Positions 24,658 through 32,387 of a DNA stretch of 64,000 nucleotides are shown in pieces (the first letter of the stretch is position 1; the number at the start of each line of letters is the position of its first letter). The stretch comes from Streptomyces diastatochromogenes (lineage in GTDB: Bacteria > Actinomycetota > Actinomycetes > Streptomycetales > Streptomycetaceae): positions 310,001-374,000 of the forward strand of contig NZ_MCGQ01000007.1 of the NCBI RefSeq assembly GCF_002242805.1, read 5' to 3'. A program made the translations under genes and the position numbers. The notes beneath the pieces were generated by a model. It was not told the DNA's origin and did not search any database. It saw only the letters and a list, made by a program, of their open reading frames with translations.

Positions 24658-25778
24658 CAGGCAGCCACCTCCTTGTTGGTGTTCTGGGCGGCGGCCGCGG
24701 CCAGCTCGGCGCCGACCCGGCGCTGCTGGCGGCGCAGGGCCCACTGCTGTACGGCCGCGTACGAGATGACGACCGCGAAGACGATCAGGCCCTGCATGAT
24801 CGTGGCGATCTCCTTGTCGTACGCCACGGGGGTCGCGTAGTCGAGAGCGGGCGAGGCCTTGTCGAGGAAGGCCCACAGCAGGGCGGCGAGCGCGATGCCG
24901 CCGGGGTTGTTGCGGCCGAGCAGGGCGATGCCGATGGCGGTGAAGCCGAGGCCGGCCGGGAAGCTCAGGCTGTAGGTGTGGGTGTCGCCGAGCAGCAGCG
25001 GCAGGCCGGACAGGCCGGCGATGGCGCCGGAGATCAGCATCGCGGTCAGCACCATGCGCTTGGCGTCGACGCCGGAGGCCGCGGCGGCGGTCTCCGAGGC
25101 GCCGGTGGCGCGCAGGTCGAAGCCGAAGCGGGTGCGGTTGAGGACGACCCAGTAGCCGATGCCGAGGAGGACGGCGAGGAAGACCAGGCCGTAGATCTCG
25201 CCGACGTCGGAGCCGAGGTTGATGCCCGGGAACCAGCCGGACTTCTTCATGACGCCGGTCGTCACGTTGTCGCCGACCTGCACGCCCCACACGTCGGTGA
25301 GGGTGACGTAGCCGATGACGGCGGTGGCGATCGAGTTCAGCATGATCGTCGCGACGACCTCGCTGACGCCCCGGGTGACCTTGAGGACACCGGCGATACC
25401 GGCCCAGAAGGCGCCGGTGGCCATGGCGACGATCAGCAGCAGCGGGACCTGCAGCACGCTGGGCAGGGCCACGTGCGCGCCGACGACGGCGGTCATCACC
25501 GCGGCGAGGCGGTACTGGCCGTCGACGCCGATGTTGAACAGGTTCATACGGAAGCCGAGGGCGACCGCGATGGCGGCGATGTAGTACAGCGACGCCTGGT
25601 TGATGATCAGCACCTGGATGTCCGAGTACGGCAGCTGCTGGAGCATCAGGGTGTACGGCTCGATCGGGTTCTTGCCCGAGGCGAGCAGGACCACGGAGGT
25701 CAGCACGATCGCCAGGACGAGCGCGATGACCGGGCCGGCCACCGCGACGAGCACCCGCTCCTTGTCGAACTTCTTCAT
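24657..25778 (-). CDS. Nucleoside ABC transporter permease 1 (NupP/NupB type)
   Basis: 373 residues, BPD_transp_2 family permease forming the heterodimeric channel with the next gene product. It begins FDKERVLVAVAGPVIALVLA and has ALGFRMNLFNIGVDGQYRLA, the family hallmark, the coupling loop TRFGFDLRATGASETAAAAS and C-terminal helices ending with a basic, alanine-rich cytoplasmic tail (RRQQRRVGAELAAAA). ATGA overlaps on both sides show tight coupling with the ATPase gene upstream and the second permease downstream. Confidence 0.93.
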   Translation of the reverse strand: MKKFDKERVLVAVAGPVIALVLAIVLTSVVLLASGKNPIEPYTLMLQQLPYSDIQVLIINQASLYYIAAIAVALGFRMNLFNIGVDGQYRLAAVMTAVVGAHVALPSVLQVPLLLIVAMATGAFWAGIAGVLKVTRGVSEVVATIMLNSIATAVIGYVTLTDVWGVQVGDNVTTGVMKKSGWFPGINLGSDVGEIYGLVFLAVLLGIGYWVVLNRTRFGFDLRATGASETAAAASGVDAKRMVLTAMLISGAIAGLSGLPLLLGDTHTYSLSFPAGLGFTAIGIALLGRNNPGGIALAALLWAFLDKASPALDYATPVAYDKEIATIMQGLIVFAVVISYAAVQQWALRRQQRRVGAELAAAAAQNTNKEVAA

Positions 25779-27448
25779 CGGGCCTCGTCCTCCGGACCGG
25801 CGTTGTCGTCGCCCTCGGGGGCGGTCTCTTCGTGCTCCAGGTGACCGGACGCGGCACCCGTCATGGCGGAGCCCAGCTCCTCCGGCGTGATGCTGGCCGG
25901 GTCGGCGTCGGCGACCAGCCTGCCGTCGTAGATGACGCGCAGGGTGTCGGACAGGCCGATCAGCTCGTCCAGGTCGGCGGAGATCAGCAGCACGGCCAGG
26001 CCCTCGCGGCGGGCCTCGCGGATGCGGTCCCAGATCTGCGCCTGGGCGCCGACGTCCACACCACGGGTCGGGTGGGCGGCGATCAGGAACTTGGGGTCGT
26101 GGCTCATCTCGCGGCCGACGATCAGCTTCTGCTGGTTGCCGCCGGACAGGGAGGCCGCGGTGACGTCGATGCCGGGGGTGCGGACGTCGTACTCCTCGAC
26201 GATCCGGCGGGTGTCGGCCTGGGCGCCCTTGGGGTTGAGCCAGAAGCCCTTGGCGTTGGGCTTCTCGGTGACGTGGCCGAGGATGCGGTTCTCCCAGAGC
26301 GGGGACTCCAGCAGCAGGCCCTGGCGGTGGCGGTCCTCGGGGATGTAGCCGACGCCGGACTCACGGCGCTTGCGGGTGGGCCAGGGGGTGATGTCCTCGC
26401 CCAGGAAGGCGATCGAGCCGGAGTCGGCGTGCTTGGTGCCGATCAGAGCGTCGATCAGCTCGGTCTGGCCGTTGCCCTCGACACCGGCGATGCCCATGAC
26501 CTCGCCGGCGTGGATGGTGAAGGAGACGTCGTCGAGGACCTTCTTGACCGCGCCGGCGGGCGCGAACTCGGTGAGGCCCTCGGCGGAGGGCTCCTCCTCC
26601 GTGCCCATGGAGACGGCGCCGCGGGCGTAGACGGTGAGGTTCCTGACCTCCACCACGGACCGGTCGGTCACGGTGGACTCGGCGGTCTCCGGGGTGGGCA
26701 GCTCGCTGCCGACCATCAGCTCGGCCAGCTGGCGCGGGGTGGTCTGGGAGGGGATCGCGGTCCCGACCGTCGTACCGCGCCGGATGACGGTGATGTCGTC
26801 GGCGACGGAGAGCACCTCGCCCAGCTTGTGGGAGATGAAGATGACCGACAGGCCCTCGGACTTCAGCTCGCGCAGGTTGTCGAAGAGTGCGTCGACCTCC
26901 TGCGGGACGAGCACCGCGGTCGGCTCGTCGAGGATCAGGGTGCGGGCGCCGCGGAAGAGGACCTTGAGGATCTCCACGCGCTGACGGTCGGCCACACCGA
27001 GGTCCTCGACCAGCACGTCCGGGCGGATGCCCAGCCCGTAGCGGTCGGAGATCTCCTTGATCCTCTTGCGGGCGCCACCGCCGATGCCGTGCAGCTTCTC
27101 GCTGCCGAGCACCACGTTCTCCAGCACGGTCAGGTTGTCGGCCAGCATGAAGTGCTGGTGGACCATGCCGATGCCGCGGGCGATGGCGTCGGCGGGGCTG
27201 GAGAAGCTCACCTGCTCGCCGTCGATCTGGATGGTGCCCTCGTCCGGCTTCTGCATGCCGTAGAGGATCTTCATCAGCGTCGACTTGCCGGCGCCGTTCT
27301 CGCCGACGAGCGCGTGGACGGTGCCCTTGCGGACCGTCAGGTGGATGTCGTGGTTGGCCACGACACCCGGGAATCGCTTGGTGATGCCCGCGAGCTCTAC
27401 CGCGACTGTCGACTGAGCGGTGAGCGGAGGGCTGCTGGACGCGTCGAT
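25775..27448 (-). CDS. Nucleoside ABC transporter ATP-binding protein (NupO/NupA type), apparent ATC start
   Basis: 557 residues with two ABC domains in one chain, as in sugar/nucleoside CUT2-like ATPases. Domain 1: Walker [10 protein letters not shown], then Q-loop, a signature region [11 protein letters not shown] and Walker [12 protein letters not shown]. Domain 2: [10 protein letters not shown] as a degenerate Walker A, signature [14 protein letters not shown], and [14 protein letters not shown]. The first possible standard start, GTG 27361, would remove the opening beta strand [14 protein letters not shown] that every ABC domain needs. Reading back, the frame opens at [19 protein letters not shown] with ATC at 27448 and an ideal GAGGAG eight bases before it. 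I therefore annotate an ATC start. First gene of the operon; operator palindrome at 27478-27489. Confidence 0.9.
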   Translation of the reverse strand: MDASSSPPLTAQSTVAVELAGITKRFPGVVANHDIHLTVRKGTVHALVGENGAGKSTLMKILYGMQKPDEGTIQIDGEQVSFSSPADAIARGIGMVHQHFMLADNLTVLENVVLGSEKLHGIGGGARKRIKEISDRYGLGIRPDVLVEDLGVADRQRVEILKVLFRGARTLILDEPTAVLVPQEVDALFDNLRELKSEGLSVIFISHKLGEVLSVADDITVIRRGTTVGTAIPSQTTPRQLAELMVGSELPTPETAESTVTDRSVVEVRNLTVYARGAVSMGTEEEPSAEGLTEFAPAGAVKKVLDDVSFTIHAGEVMGIAGVEGNGQTELIDALIGTKHADSGSIAFLGEDITPWPTRKRRESGVGYIPEDRHRQGLLLESPLWENRILGHVTEKPNAKGFWLNPKGAQADTRRIVEEYDVRTPGIDVTAASLSGGNQQKLIVGREMSHDPKFLIAAHPTRGVDVGAQAQIWDRIREARREGLAVLLISADLDELIGLSDTLRVIYDGRLVADADPASITPEELGSAMTGAASGHLEHEETAPEGDDNAGPEDEAR

Positions 27449-27477
27449 GGCGCACTCTCCTCGGGAAAGGGGTCGCT

Positions 27478-27489
27478 CTACGCGCGTAG
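27478..27489. promoter_or_regulatory. Palindromic operator of putative nucleoside regulon (transporter operon copy)
   Basis: Perfect CTACGCGCGTAG, 29 bases upstream of the ATPase start, in an AT-richer leader. Same 12-mer as at deoC and add. Confidence 0.75.
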
Positions 27490-27581
27490 CGCCCCTGCTT
27501 TAAATAGTGCCCGGACCTGATCGACCTTGATCGAAAATTGTCCGATCAAGAACCCGATCCGCTCCGAGCATTCTGCCGCGC

Positions 27582-27621
27582 GAACGGGGTGCGGGCAGGT
27601 CATCCTCTCCGCACCCCGTTC
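27582..27621 (-). terminator. Hairpin after first BMP lipoprotein gene
   Basis: GAACGGGGTGCGG and CCGCACCCCGTTC form a perfect 13-bp stem with a 14-base loop, about 60 bases beyond the lipoprotein stop on the minus strand and upstream of the transporter operon promoter. Confidence 0.8.
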
Positions 27622-27679
27622 CGTGGCCGTAACGCTGCCATTACAGCGTTCTGTTGGCCAAGGCTTCTGACCTAGATCG

Positions 27680-28732
27680 TCAGGAGGTCTTCACCTTGAT
27701 GCTGCCGTCCTTGATGCCCTGCTCGGCCTTCTTGATCGCGGCCTGCATGTCGGCGTTCTTCTGGAAGGTCGGGTTGGAGTCGGACAGGCCGACGCCACCG
27801 TTGTCCAGCGAGCCGCGGATCTCACCGGTGAGCGGCTTCTTGTCCTTGATGACGGACTTGGAGAGGTCGTAGACCGCGCCCTCGACGTTCTTCAGCGCCG
27901 AGGTCAGGATGTAGGCCTTGTACTTGGCCAGCGCCTGCTGCTTGTACTGGTCGGAGTCGACGCCGATGGCCCACACCTTGTGCTCGGCGGCGGACTTGAT
28001 CACGCCCTGGCCGGAGAGACCGGCGGCCGCGTAGACCACGTCGGCGCCCGCGTCGATCTGGCCGTTGGCCGCGTTCTCGCCCTTGTCGGGGCTGGAGAAG
28101 CCACCCTCCTGAGCCGTCTGGGTCAGGTACTGCGACTCGATCTTGATCTTCGGGTTGACGGACTTGGCGCCCTGCTCGTAACCCGCCTCGAACTTGTGGA
28201 TCAGCGGGACGTCCACGCCACCGATGAAGCCGATGTGGTTCTTCTTGGTCGCCTTGGCGGCCGCGACACCGGCGAGGTACGAGGACTGCTCCTCGTGGAA
28301 GACCATGTCGGCGACGTTGTTCGCCTGGGTCTGGTTGTCGTCGATGATGCCGAAGGTGACCTTCGGGAACTTCTGCGCGGCCTCCTTGACGGCACCCGCG
28401 TAGGCGAAGCCGACACCGATGACCGGGTTGTAGCCCGCCTTGGCCAGGGTGATCAGGCGCTGGGTCTTGTCCGCGTCCGACTCGTTGTCCGTCGGCTCGA
28501 CGTCACGGCCGCCGACGCCGAAGTCCTTCTGCGCCTTCTCGAAGCCCGCGTAGGCGGCGTCGTTGAAGGACTGGTCACCCTTGCCGCCGACGTCGTACGC
28601 CAGGCCGATGCCCTTGGACTTGCCCTCGGTGGAGGAAGAGGAGGAGGTCGAAGAGCTGCCACAGGCAGAGACGGTGACGGCGAGCGCTGCGGTCGCAACG
28701 CCTGCAATCGTGATACGGGACACCCGGCGCAT
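27680..28732 (-). CDS. BMP-family nucleoside-binding lipoprotein 1
   Basis: Extracellular substrate-binding lipoprotein for the nucleoside ABC importer encoded just downstream. 350 residues; signal peptide with lipobox VSAC (Cys24), a serine linker, then the PnrA/BMP fold: GIGLAYDVGGKGDQSFNDAA, PVIGVGFAYAGAV, FGIIDDNQ and HIGFIGGVD. The last motifs form the nucleoside cleft. The ATG has AAAGGAG nine bases upstream. A variant of the regulon palindrome overlaps its promoter. It is the closer of two tandem paralogues to the transporter genes and about 1.26 kb from the second; a segment of about 120 bases is almost identical in the two. Confidence 0.93.
   Translation of the reverse strand: MRRVSRITIAGVATAALAVTVSACGSSSTSSSSSTEGKSKGIGLAYDVGGKGDQSFNDAAYAGFEKAQKDFGVGGRDVEPTDNESDADKTQRLITLAKAGYNPVIGVGFAYAGAVKEAAQKFPKVTFGIIDDNQTQANNVADMVFHEEQSSYLAGVAAAKATKKNHIGFIGGVDVPLIHKFEAGYEQGAKSVNPKIKIESQYLTQTAQEGGFSSPDKGENAANGQIDAGADVVYAAAGLSGQGVIKSAAEHKVWAIGVDSDQYKQQALAKYKAYILTSALKNVEGAVYDLSKSVIKDKKPLTGEIRGSLDNGGVGLSDSNPTFQKNADMQAAIKKAEQGIKDGSIKVKTS
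28055..28174. repeat. Near-identical 120-bp segment, copy 1
   Basis: Differs from 29320-29439 by a single base in the part compared by eye, while flanking codons of the two BMP genes differ far more. Suggests recent duplication or gene conversion between the paralogues. Confidence 0.75.
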
Positions 28733-28787
28733 GGAACGTGACTCCTTTGTGCAAGCGCCCAAACCAGGCGCTGGTTCCGCCGCAGCG

Positions 28788-28799
28788 TAACGCGCGTAG
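28788..28799. promoter_or_regulatory. Operator variant before BMP lipoprotein 1
   Basis: Reads CTACGCGCGTTA on the minus strand: core ACGCGCGT with one half-site changed. It overlaps the -10-like TACGCT. The lipoprotein start is about 55 bases on. Confidence 0.68.
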
Positions 28800-28875
28800 A
28801 CCAGACGGAAAACCCCCAATGTCCGGTCCGTTATCGAGCTGTGGCCACTGTCACTGTCAAGGTTACGGACAGCAG

Positions 28876-28904
28876 TACGCCCCTTGCGCGAGGCAAGGGG
28901 CGTA
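28876..28904 (-). terminator. Hairpin after BMP lipoprotein 2
   Basis: TACGCCCCTTGC and GCAAGGGGCGTA, perfect 12-bp stem and 5-base loop, 44 bases beyond the stop on the minus strand. Confidence 0.82.
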
Positions 28905-28947
28905 CGGGTACGACGGCGCTCGGGCGGGCGCCGGAGCGGCGGTCAGA

Positions 28948-30030
28948 TCACTTGGTGTTGACCGTGATCTTGCCGTCGATGATGTCCTGCTTGGCCTTGT
29001 CCACGGCCGCGACCACGTCGGTCAGCGCCTTGTACTTCGGGTTGGAGTCGGCGAAGCCGACGCCGCCGGACTTCAGGTCGCCGCGGACGTCGCCGGACAG
29101 CGGCTTGCCCTCGTAGACCGACTTGGCGAGGTCGTAGACCGCGCCGCCGACGTTCTTCAGGGCCGAGCCGAGGATGTAGTCCTTGTACTTGGCGAGCGCG
29201 CTCTGCGTGTACTGGTCGGAGTCCACGCCGATGGCCCACACCTTGTGCTCGGCGGCGGACTTGATCACGCCCTGCCCGGAGAGACCGGCCGCGTGGTAGA
29301 TGACGTCGGCGCCGGCGTCGATCTGGCCGTTGGCCGCGTTCTCGCCCTTGTCCGGGCTGGAGAAGCCACCCTCCTGAGCCGTCTGGGTCAGGTACTGCGA
29401 CTCGATCTTGATCTTCGGGTTGACGGACTTGGCGCCCTGGTCGAAGCCGGCCTCGAACTTGTGGATCAGCGGGATGTCCACGCCACCGATGAAGCCGATG
29501 TGGTTCTTCTTGGTGGCCTTGGCCGCGGCCACGCCCGCCAGGTACGAGGACTGCTCCTCGTGGAAGACCATGTCGGCGACGTTCTTCGACTGGATGGTGT
29601 TGTCGTCGATGATGCCGAAGGTGACCTTCGGGAACTTCGTGGCGACCTGCTTCACGGCCGGCGCGTAGGCGAAGCCGACGCCGATGACCGGGTTGTAGCC
29701 CGCCTTGGCCAGGGTCTCCAGGCGCTGCACCTTGTCCGCGTCGGACTCGTTGGCCTGCGGCTCGATGTCCCGGCCGCCGATCTTGAACTCGTCCTGGGCC
29801 TTCTTGAAGCCGGCGTAGGCGGCGTCGTTGAAGGACTGGTCGCCCTTGCCGCCGATGTCGTAGGCGAGGCCGATGCCCTTGGCGGAGTACTTGCCGTCCT
29901 TGGAGGTCGTGTCGGTGGACTCGGTGCTGGACTTGCCGCATCCGGCAGCCGCGAGGGCGACGACCGCGACGGTCACCGCAGCTTGGGAGAACCTCGTTCT
30001 CCGGGAGAACTTCCGAGAGAGCAGACGCAC
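28948..30030 (-). CDS. BMP-family nucleoside-binding lipoprotein 2
   Basis: Paralogue of the preceding lipoprotein, 360 residues from GTG 30030, which has GAAGGAG eight bases upstream; GTG 30039 would overlap that site. Long basic N-region (RLLSRKFSRRTRF), hydrophobic core and lipobox AAAGC (Cys31). The mature part repeats the BMP motifs GIGLAYDIGGKGDQSFNDAA, FGIIDDNT and HIGFIGGVDIPLIHKFEAGF. It has its own promoter with the same operator variant and its own terminator, so dosage or ligand range can differ from copy 1. Ligand preference between the two is not readable from sequence. Confidence 0.93.
   Translation of the reverse strand: MRLLSRKFSRRTRFSQAAVTVAVVALAAAGCGKSSTESTDTTSKDGKYSAKGIGLAYDIGGKGDQSFNDAAYAGFKKAQDEFKIGGRDIEPQANESDADKVQRLETLAKAGYNPVIGVGFAYAPAVKQVATKFPKVTFGIIDDNTIQSKNVADMVFHEEQSSYLAGVAAAKATKKNHIGFIGGVDIPLIHKFEAGFDQGAKSVNPKIKIESQYLTQTAQEGGFSSPDKGENAANGQIDAGADVIYHAAGLSGQGVIKSAAEHKVWAIGVDSDQYTQSALAKYKDYILGSALKNVGGAVYDLAKSVYEGKPLSGDVRGDLKSGGVGFADSNPKYKALTDVVAAVDKAKQDIIDGKITVNTK
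29320..29439. repeat. Near-identical 120-bp segment, copy 2
   Basis: Partner of 28055-28174 at an offset of 1265 bases. Confidence 0.75.
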
Positions 30031-30112
30031 AGCAAGCACTCCTTCATCCCCACGGCGCCGTCACGGGCCGCTGTCCCCAATGTGCCGCCAGTGGTGGCGA
30101 TTCGGCGCACAG

Positions 30113-30124
30113 TAACGCGCGTAG
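30113..30124. promoter_or_regulatory. Operator variant before BMP lipoprotein 2
   Basis: CTACGCGCGTTA on the minus strand, the same variant as at 28788-28799, overlapping the -10-like TACTGT. About 80 bases upstream of the start codon. Confidence 0.68.
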
Positions 30125-30225
30125 AAGGGGAGGGGAACGGGGTTTCTCCCGGCCGTTATCGATTCGTGCCGACTCCGGGTTACAGGCGGGCGCCGCCGGT
30201 TACGCCGGGGTGACACAAGGGGACG

Positions 30226-30253
30226 AAGAGGCACCGATCGGGTGCCCCTCCCC
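30226..30253 (-). terminator. Probable hairpin after M20 amidohydrolase gene
   Basis: On the minus strand GAGGGGCACC-CGATC-GGTGCCTCTTC folds into a stem with one mismatch, 13 bases beyond the stop. Confidence 0.6.
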
Positions 30254-30265
30254 CCTCCGGGTGGC

Positions 30266-31507
30266 CTACAGGCCCTCGAGCAGCACGGCGGCCGTGAACA
30301 TCTCCACGCCGACCGTGATGGCACGCTCGTCGGCGTCGAAGTCGCCCTGGTGCAGGTCACGGGAGACGCGGTCGCCCGGGGTGCGGACGCCGAGACGGGC
30401 CAGGGCGCCGGGCACCTGCTCCAGGTACCAGGAGAAGTCCTCGCCGCCGAGGCTCTGCTCGGTGCTCTCGACGGACCGCAGGCCGCGCCGGGCGACCATG
30501 GCCCTGCGCAGCAGCTCGGTGGAGTCCCGGTCGTTGACGACCGGCGGCACGCCCCGCACGTAGGTGATCTCCGACTTGGCGCGGTGCAGGGTGGCGACCT
30601 CGTCGATGGCCGCGTGCACGACGTCGGGTGCGTCGCGCCAGGCGTCCAGGTCCAGGCAGCGGACGGTGCCGGACAGCTCGGCGTGCTGCGGGATGACGTT
30701 CGGGGCGTGGCCCGACTCGATCCGGCCCCAGGTCAGGGCGAGGCCGCTGCGGGTGTCGACGCGGCGGGCGATCAGCGCGGGCACGTCGACGGCGACGCGG
30801 GCGGCGGCGGTGACCAGGTCGGTGGTCAGGTGAGGCCGGGCGGTGTGCCCGCCGGGCCCGTCCAGGGCGACCTCCAGCCGGTCGCAGGCGCTGGTGATGG
30901 CGCCGTGCCGCAGCCCGATCCGGCCGACGTCGACCTTGGGGTCGCAGTGCACGGCGAGGATCCGGCCGACCCCGTCGAGCACCCCGTCCGCGATGGCGCC
31001 GAGGGCGCCGCCGGGCATGACCTCCTCGGCGGGCTGGAACAGCAGCCGCACCGGGCGCGGCAGCAGCCCCTTCGCGTGCAGGTCGGCGAGGACGAGCCCG
31101 GCGCCGAGCACGACGGATGTGTGCACGTCGTGGCCGCAGGCGTGGGCGCGGTCGGGCACCGTGGACCGGTACGGGCAGTCGGTCTTGGTGTCCGGGATGG
31201 GCAGGGCGTCGATGTCGGCCCGCAGGGCGAGCAGCGGGACGGCGGGCCGCTCTCCCTCGGCGAGCCGCTGCCCCTCCGGGAGCCCGATGTCACAGATGAG
31301 CCCGGTTCCGGTGGCGAGGACGCGGGGGCGCAGCCCGGCCCGCTCCAGCCGCTCCTTGATCGCGGCGGTCGTACGGAACTCCTGGTTGCCCAGCTCCGGG
31401 TGCATGTGCAAGTCGCGGCGGAACTCTACGAGTTCGGCGTGCAGGGACTCGCTGAGTGCGCCCGGGAGAACATCCCCGGGGAGATCGGTCTCGGACTCTA
31501 GGGACAT
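30266..31507 (-). CDS. M20-family amidohydrolase/peptidase
   Basis: 413-residue metallo-hydrolase of the M20D amidase group, which includes N-acyl amino acid and hippurate hydrolases. Metal ligands and signatures: LHMHPELGNQEFRTT, LRADIDALPIPD, AHACGHDVHTSVVLGAGLVL, LLFQPAEEVMPGGALG and the C-terminal histidine in SLGGEDFSWYLEQVPG. The dimerisation domain has the usual GPGGHTARPHLTTD. I chose ATG 31507 over GTG 31519 because AGAGGG sits about ten bases upstream of the former. It lies upstream of the BMP genes on the same strand but with its own terminator; no operator palindrome was found before it. Substrate unknown. Confidence 0.88.
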   Translation of the reverse strand: MSLESETDLPGDVLPGALSESLHAELVEFRRDLHMHPELGNQEFRTTAAIKERLERAGLRPRVLATGTGLICDIGLPEGQRLAEGERPAVPLLALRADIDALPIPDTKTDCPYRSTVPDRAHACGHDVHTSVVLGAGLVLADLHAKGLLPRPVRLLFQPAEEVMPGGALGAIADGVLDGVGRILAVHCDPKVDVGRIGLRHGAITSACDRLEVALDGPGGHTARPHLTTDLVTAAARVAVDVPALIARRVDTRSGLALTWGRIESGHAPNVIPQHAELSGTVRCLDLDAWRDAPDVVHAAIDEVATLHRAKSEITYVRGVPPVVNDRDSTELLRRAMVARRGLRSVESTEQSLGGEDFSWYLEQVPGALARLGVRTPGDRVSRDLHQGDFDADERAITVGVEMFTAAVLLEGL

Positions 31508-31733
31508 CAATTGGTTCACCCTCTGAAGGGTAGGACGGCCAACCGGTCAACTGACCCTCGATCAACAAAAGTTCAGCCCGTTAGGTGAAGAAAATCAGAC
31601 CGGCGGACGCATGGCGGCGGACTCTGGTGGGTAAAACCTCTGTTTCCTCCTTCCACGGATACCACGCCGCGCCCTGGTCCCGCTCTGCAAGTCCACGGAA
31701 CGGACCCTCACCCGGCCGGTAGGCTCCGCCCCC

Positions 31734-32387
31734 GTGAGCGACTCGACGGCACCCTTCCTGCGGAACACCCGCTCCTCCTACGACGCGATCGCCAAGGACT
31801 ACGCGTCCCGCTTCCCGGACGGCCTGCCCCACCCTCTGGACCGCCAGCTGGTCACCGCCTTCGCCGAGCTGGTCACGGCGAACGGCCCGGCCCCCGTGGC
31901 CGACCTCGGCAGCGGCCCCGGCTACGTCACCGCCCGCCTGCACGACCTGGGCGTCCCCGCGTTCGGGGTGGATGTCTCCCCCGCCATGGTGACCCTGGCC
32001 CGCGAGGCGCACCCCCAACTCCGCTTCCACGTGGGCTCGATGACGTCCCTCGACCTGCCCGACGCGACCCTGGGCGGCATCCTCGCCCTCTACTCCACCA
32101 TCCACGTCCCCGACGACCACCTGCCGACGGCGTTCTCGGAATTCCGCCGCACCCTGTCCCCCGGCGCCCCGGTTCTGCTCGCCTTCCAGTCCGGCCCGGA
32201 ACCCGGCCACCTCCATCTGGCGGAACGCTTCGGCCATCAGATCGACCTGGACTACTACTGGCGCACCCCGGAGCAGGTCACGGCGCTGCTCACGGGGGCG
32301 GGCCTGGAGGTGGTGGCGACGGTGCTCCGGGAGCCGGACGGGGAGGAGACCCGCGGGCGGGCGTTCCTGCTGGCCCGAAAGCCCTAG
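31734..32387 (+). CDS. Class I SAM-dependent methyltransferase
   Basis: 217 residues. Motif I VADLGSGPGYVTARLHDLGV with the acidic end of strand 2 at FGVDVSPAMVTLAREA, then LRFHVGSMTSLDLPDATLGG and LALYSTIHVPDD (post-motif). This is a small-molecule Methyltransf_11/25-type enzyme; substrate not evident. The GTG follows TAGGCT by eight bases, suggesting a leaderless transcript. Its TAG stop overlaps the stop of the convergent kinase gene in the sequence CTAG. Confidence 0.85.
   Translation: MSDSTAPFLRNTRSSYDAIAKDYASRFPDGLPHPLDRQLVTAFAELVTANGPAPVADLGSGPGYVTARLHDLGVPAFGVDVSPAMVTLAREAHPQLRFHVGSMTSLDLPDATLGGILALYSTIHVPDDHLPTAFSEFRRTLSPGAPVLLAFQSGPEPGHLHLAERFGHQIDLDYYWRTPEQVTALLTGAGLEVVATVLREPDGEETRGRAFLLARKP

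Noticed and set aside
27361..27363. GTG start for the transporter ATPase
   Set aside because: It would delete the conserved strand [10 protein letters not shown] before Walker A and has no ribosome site at proper spacing.
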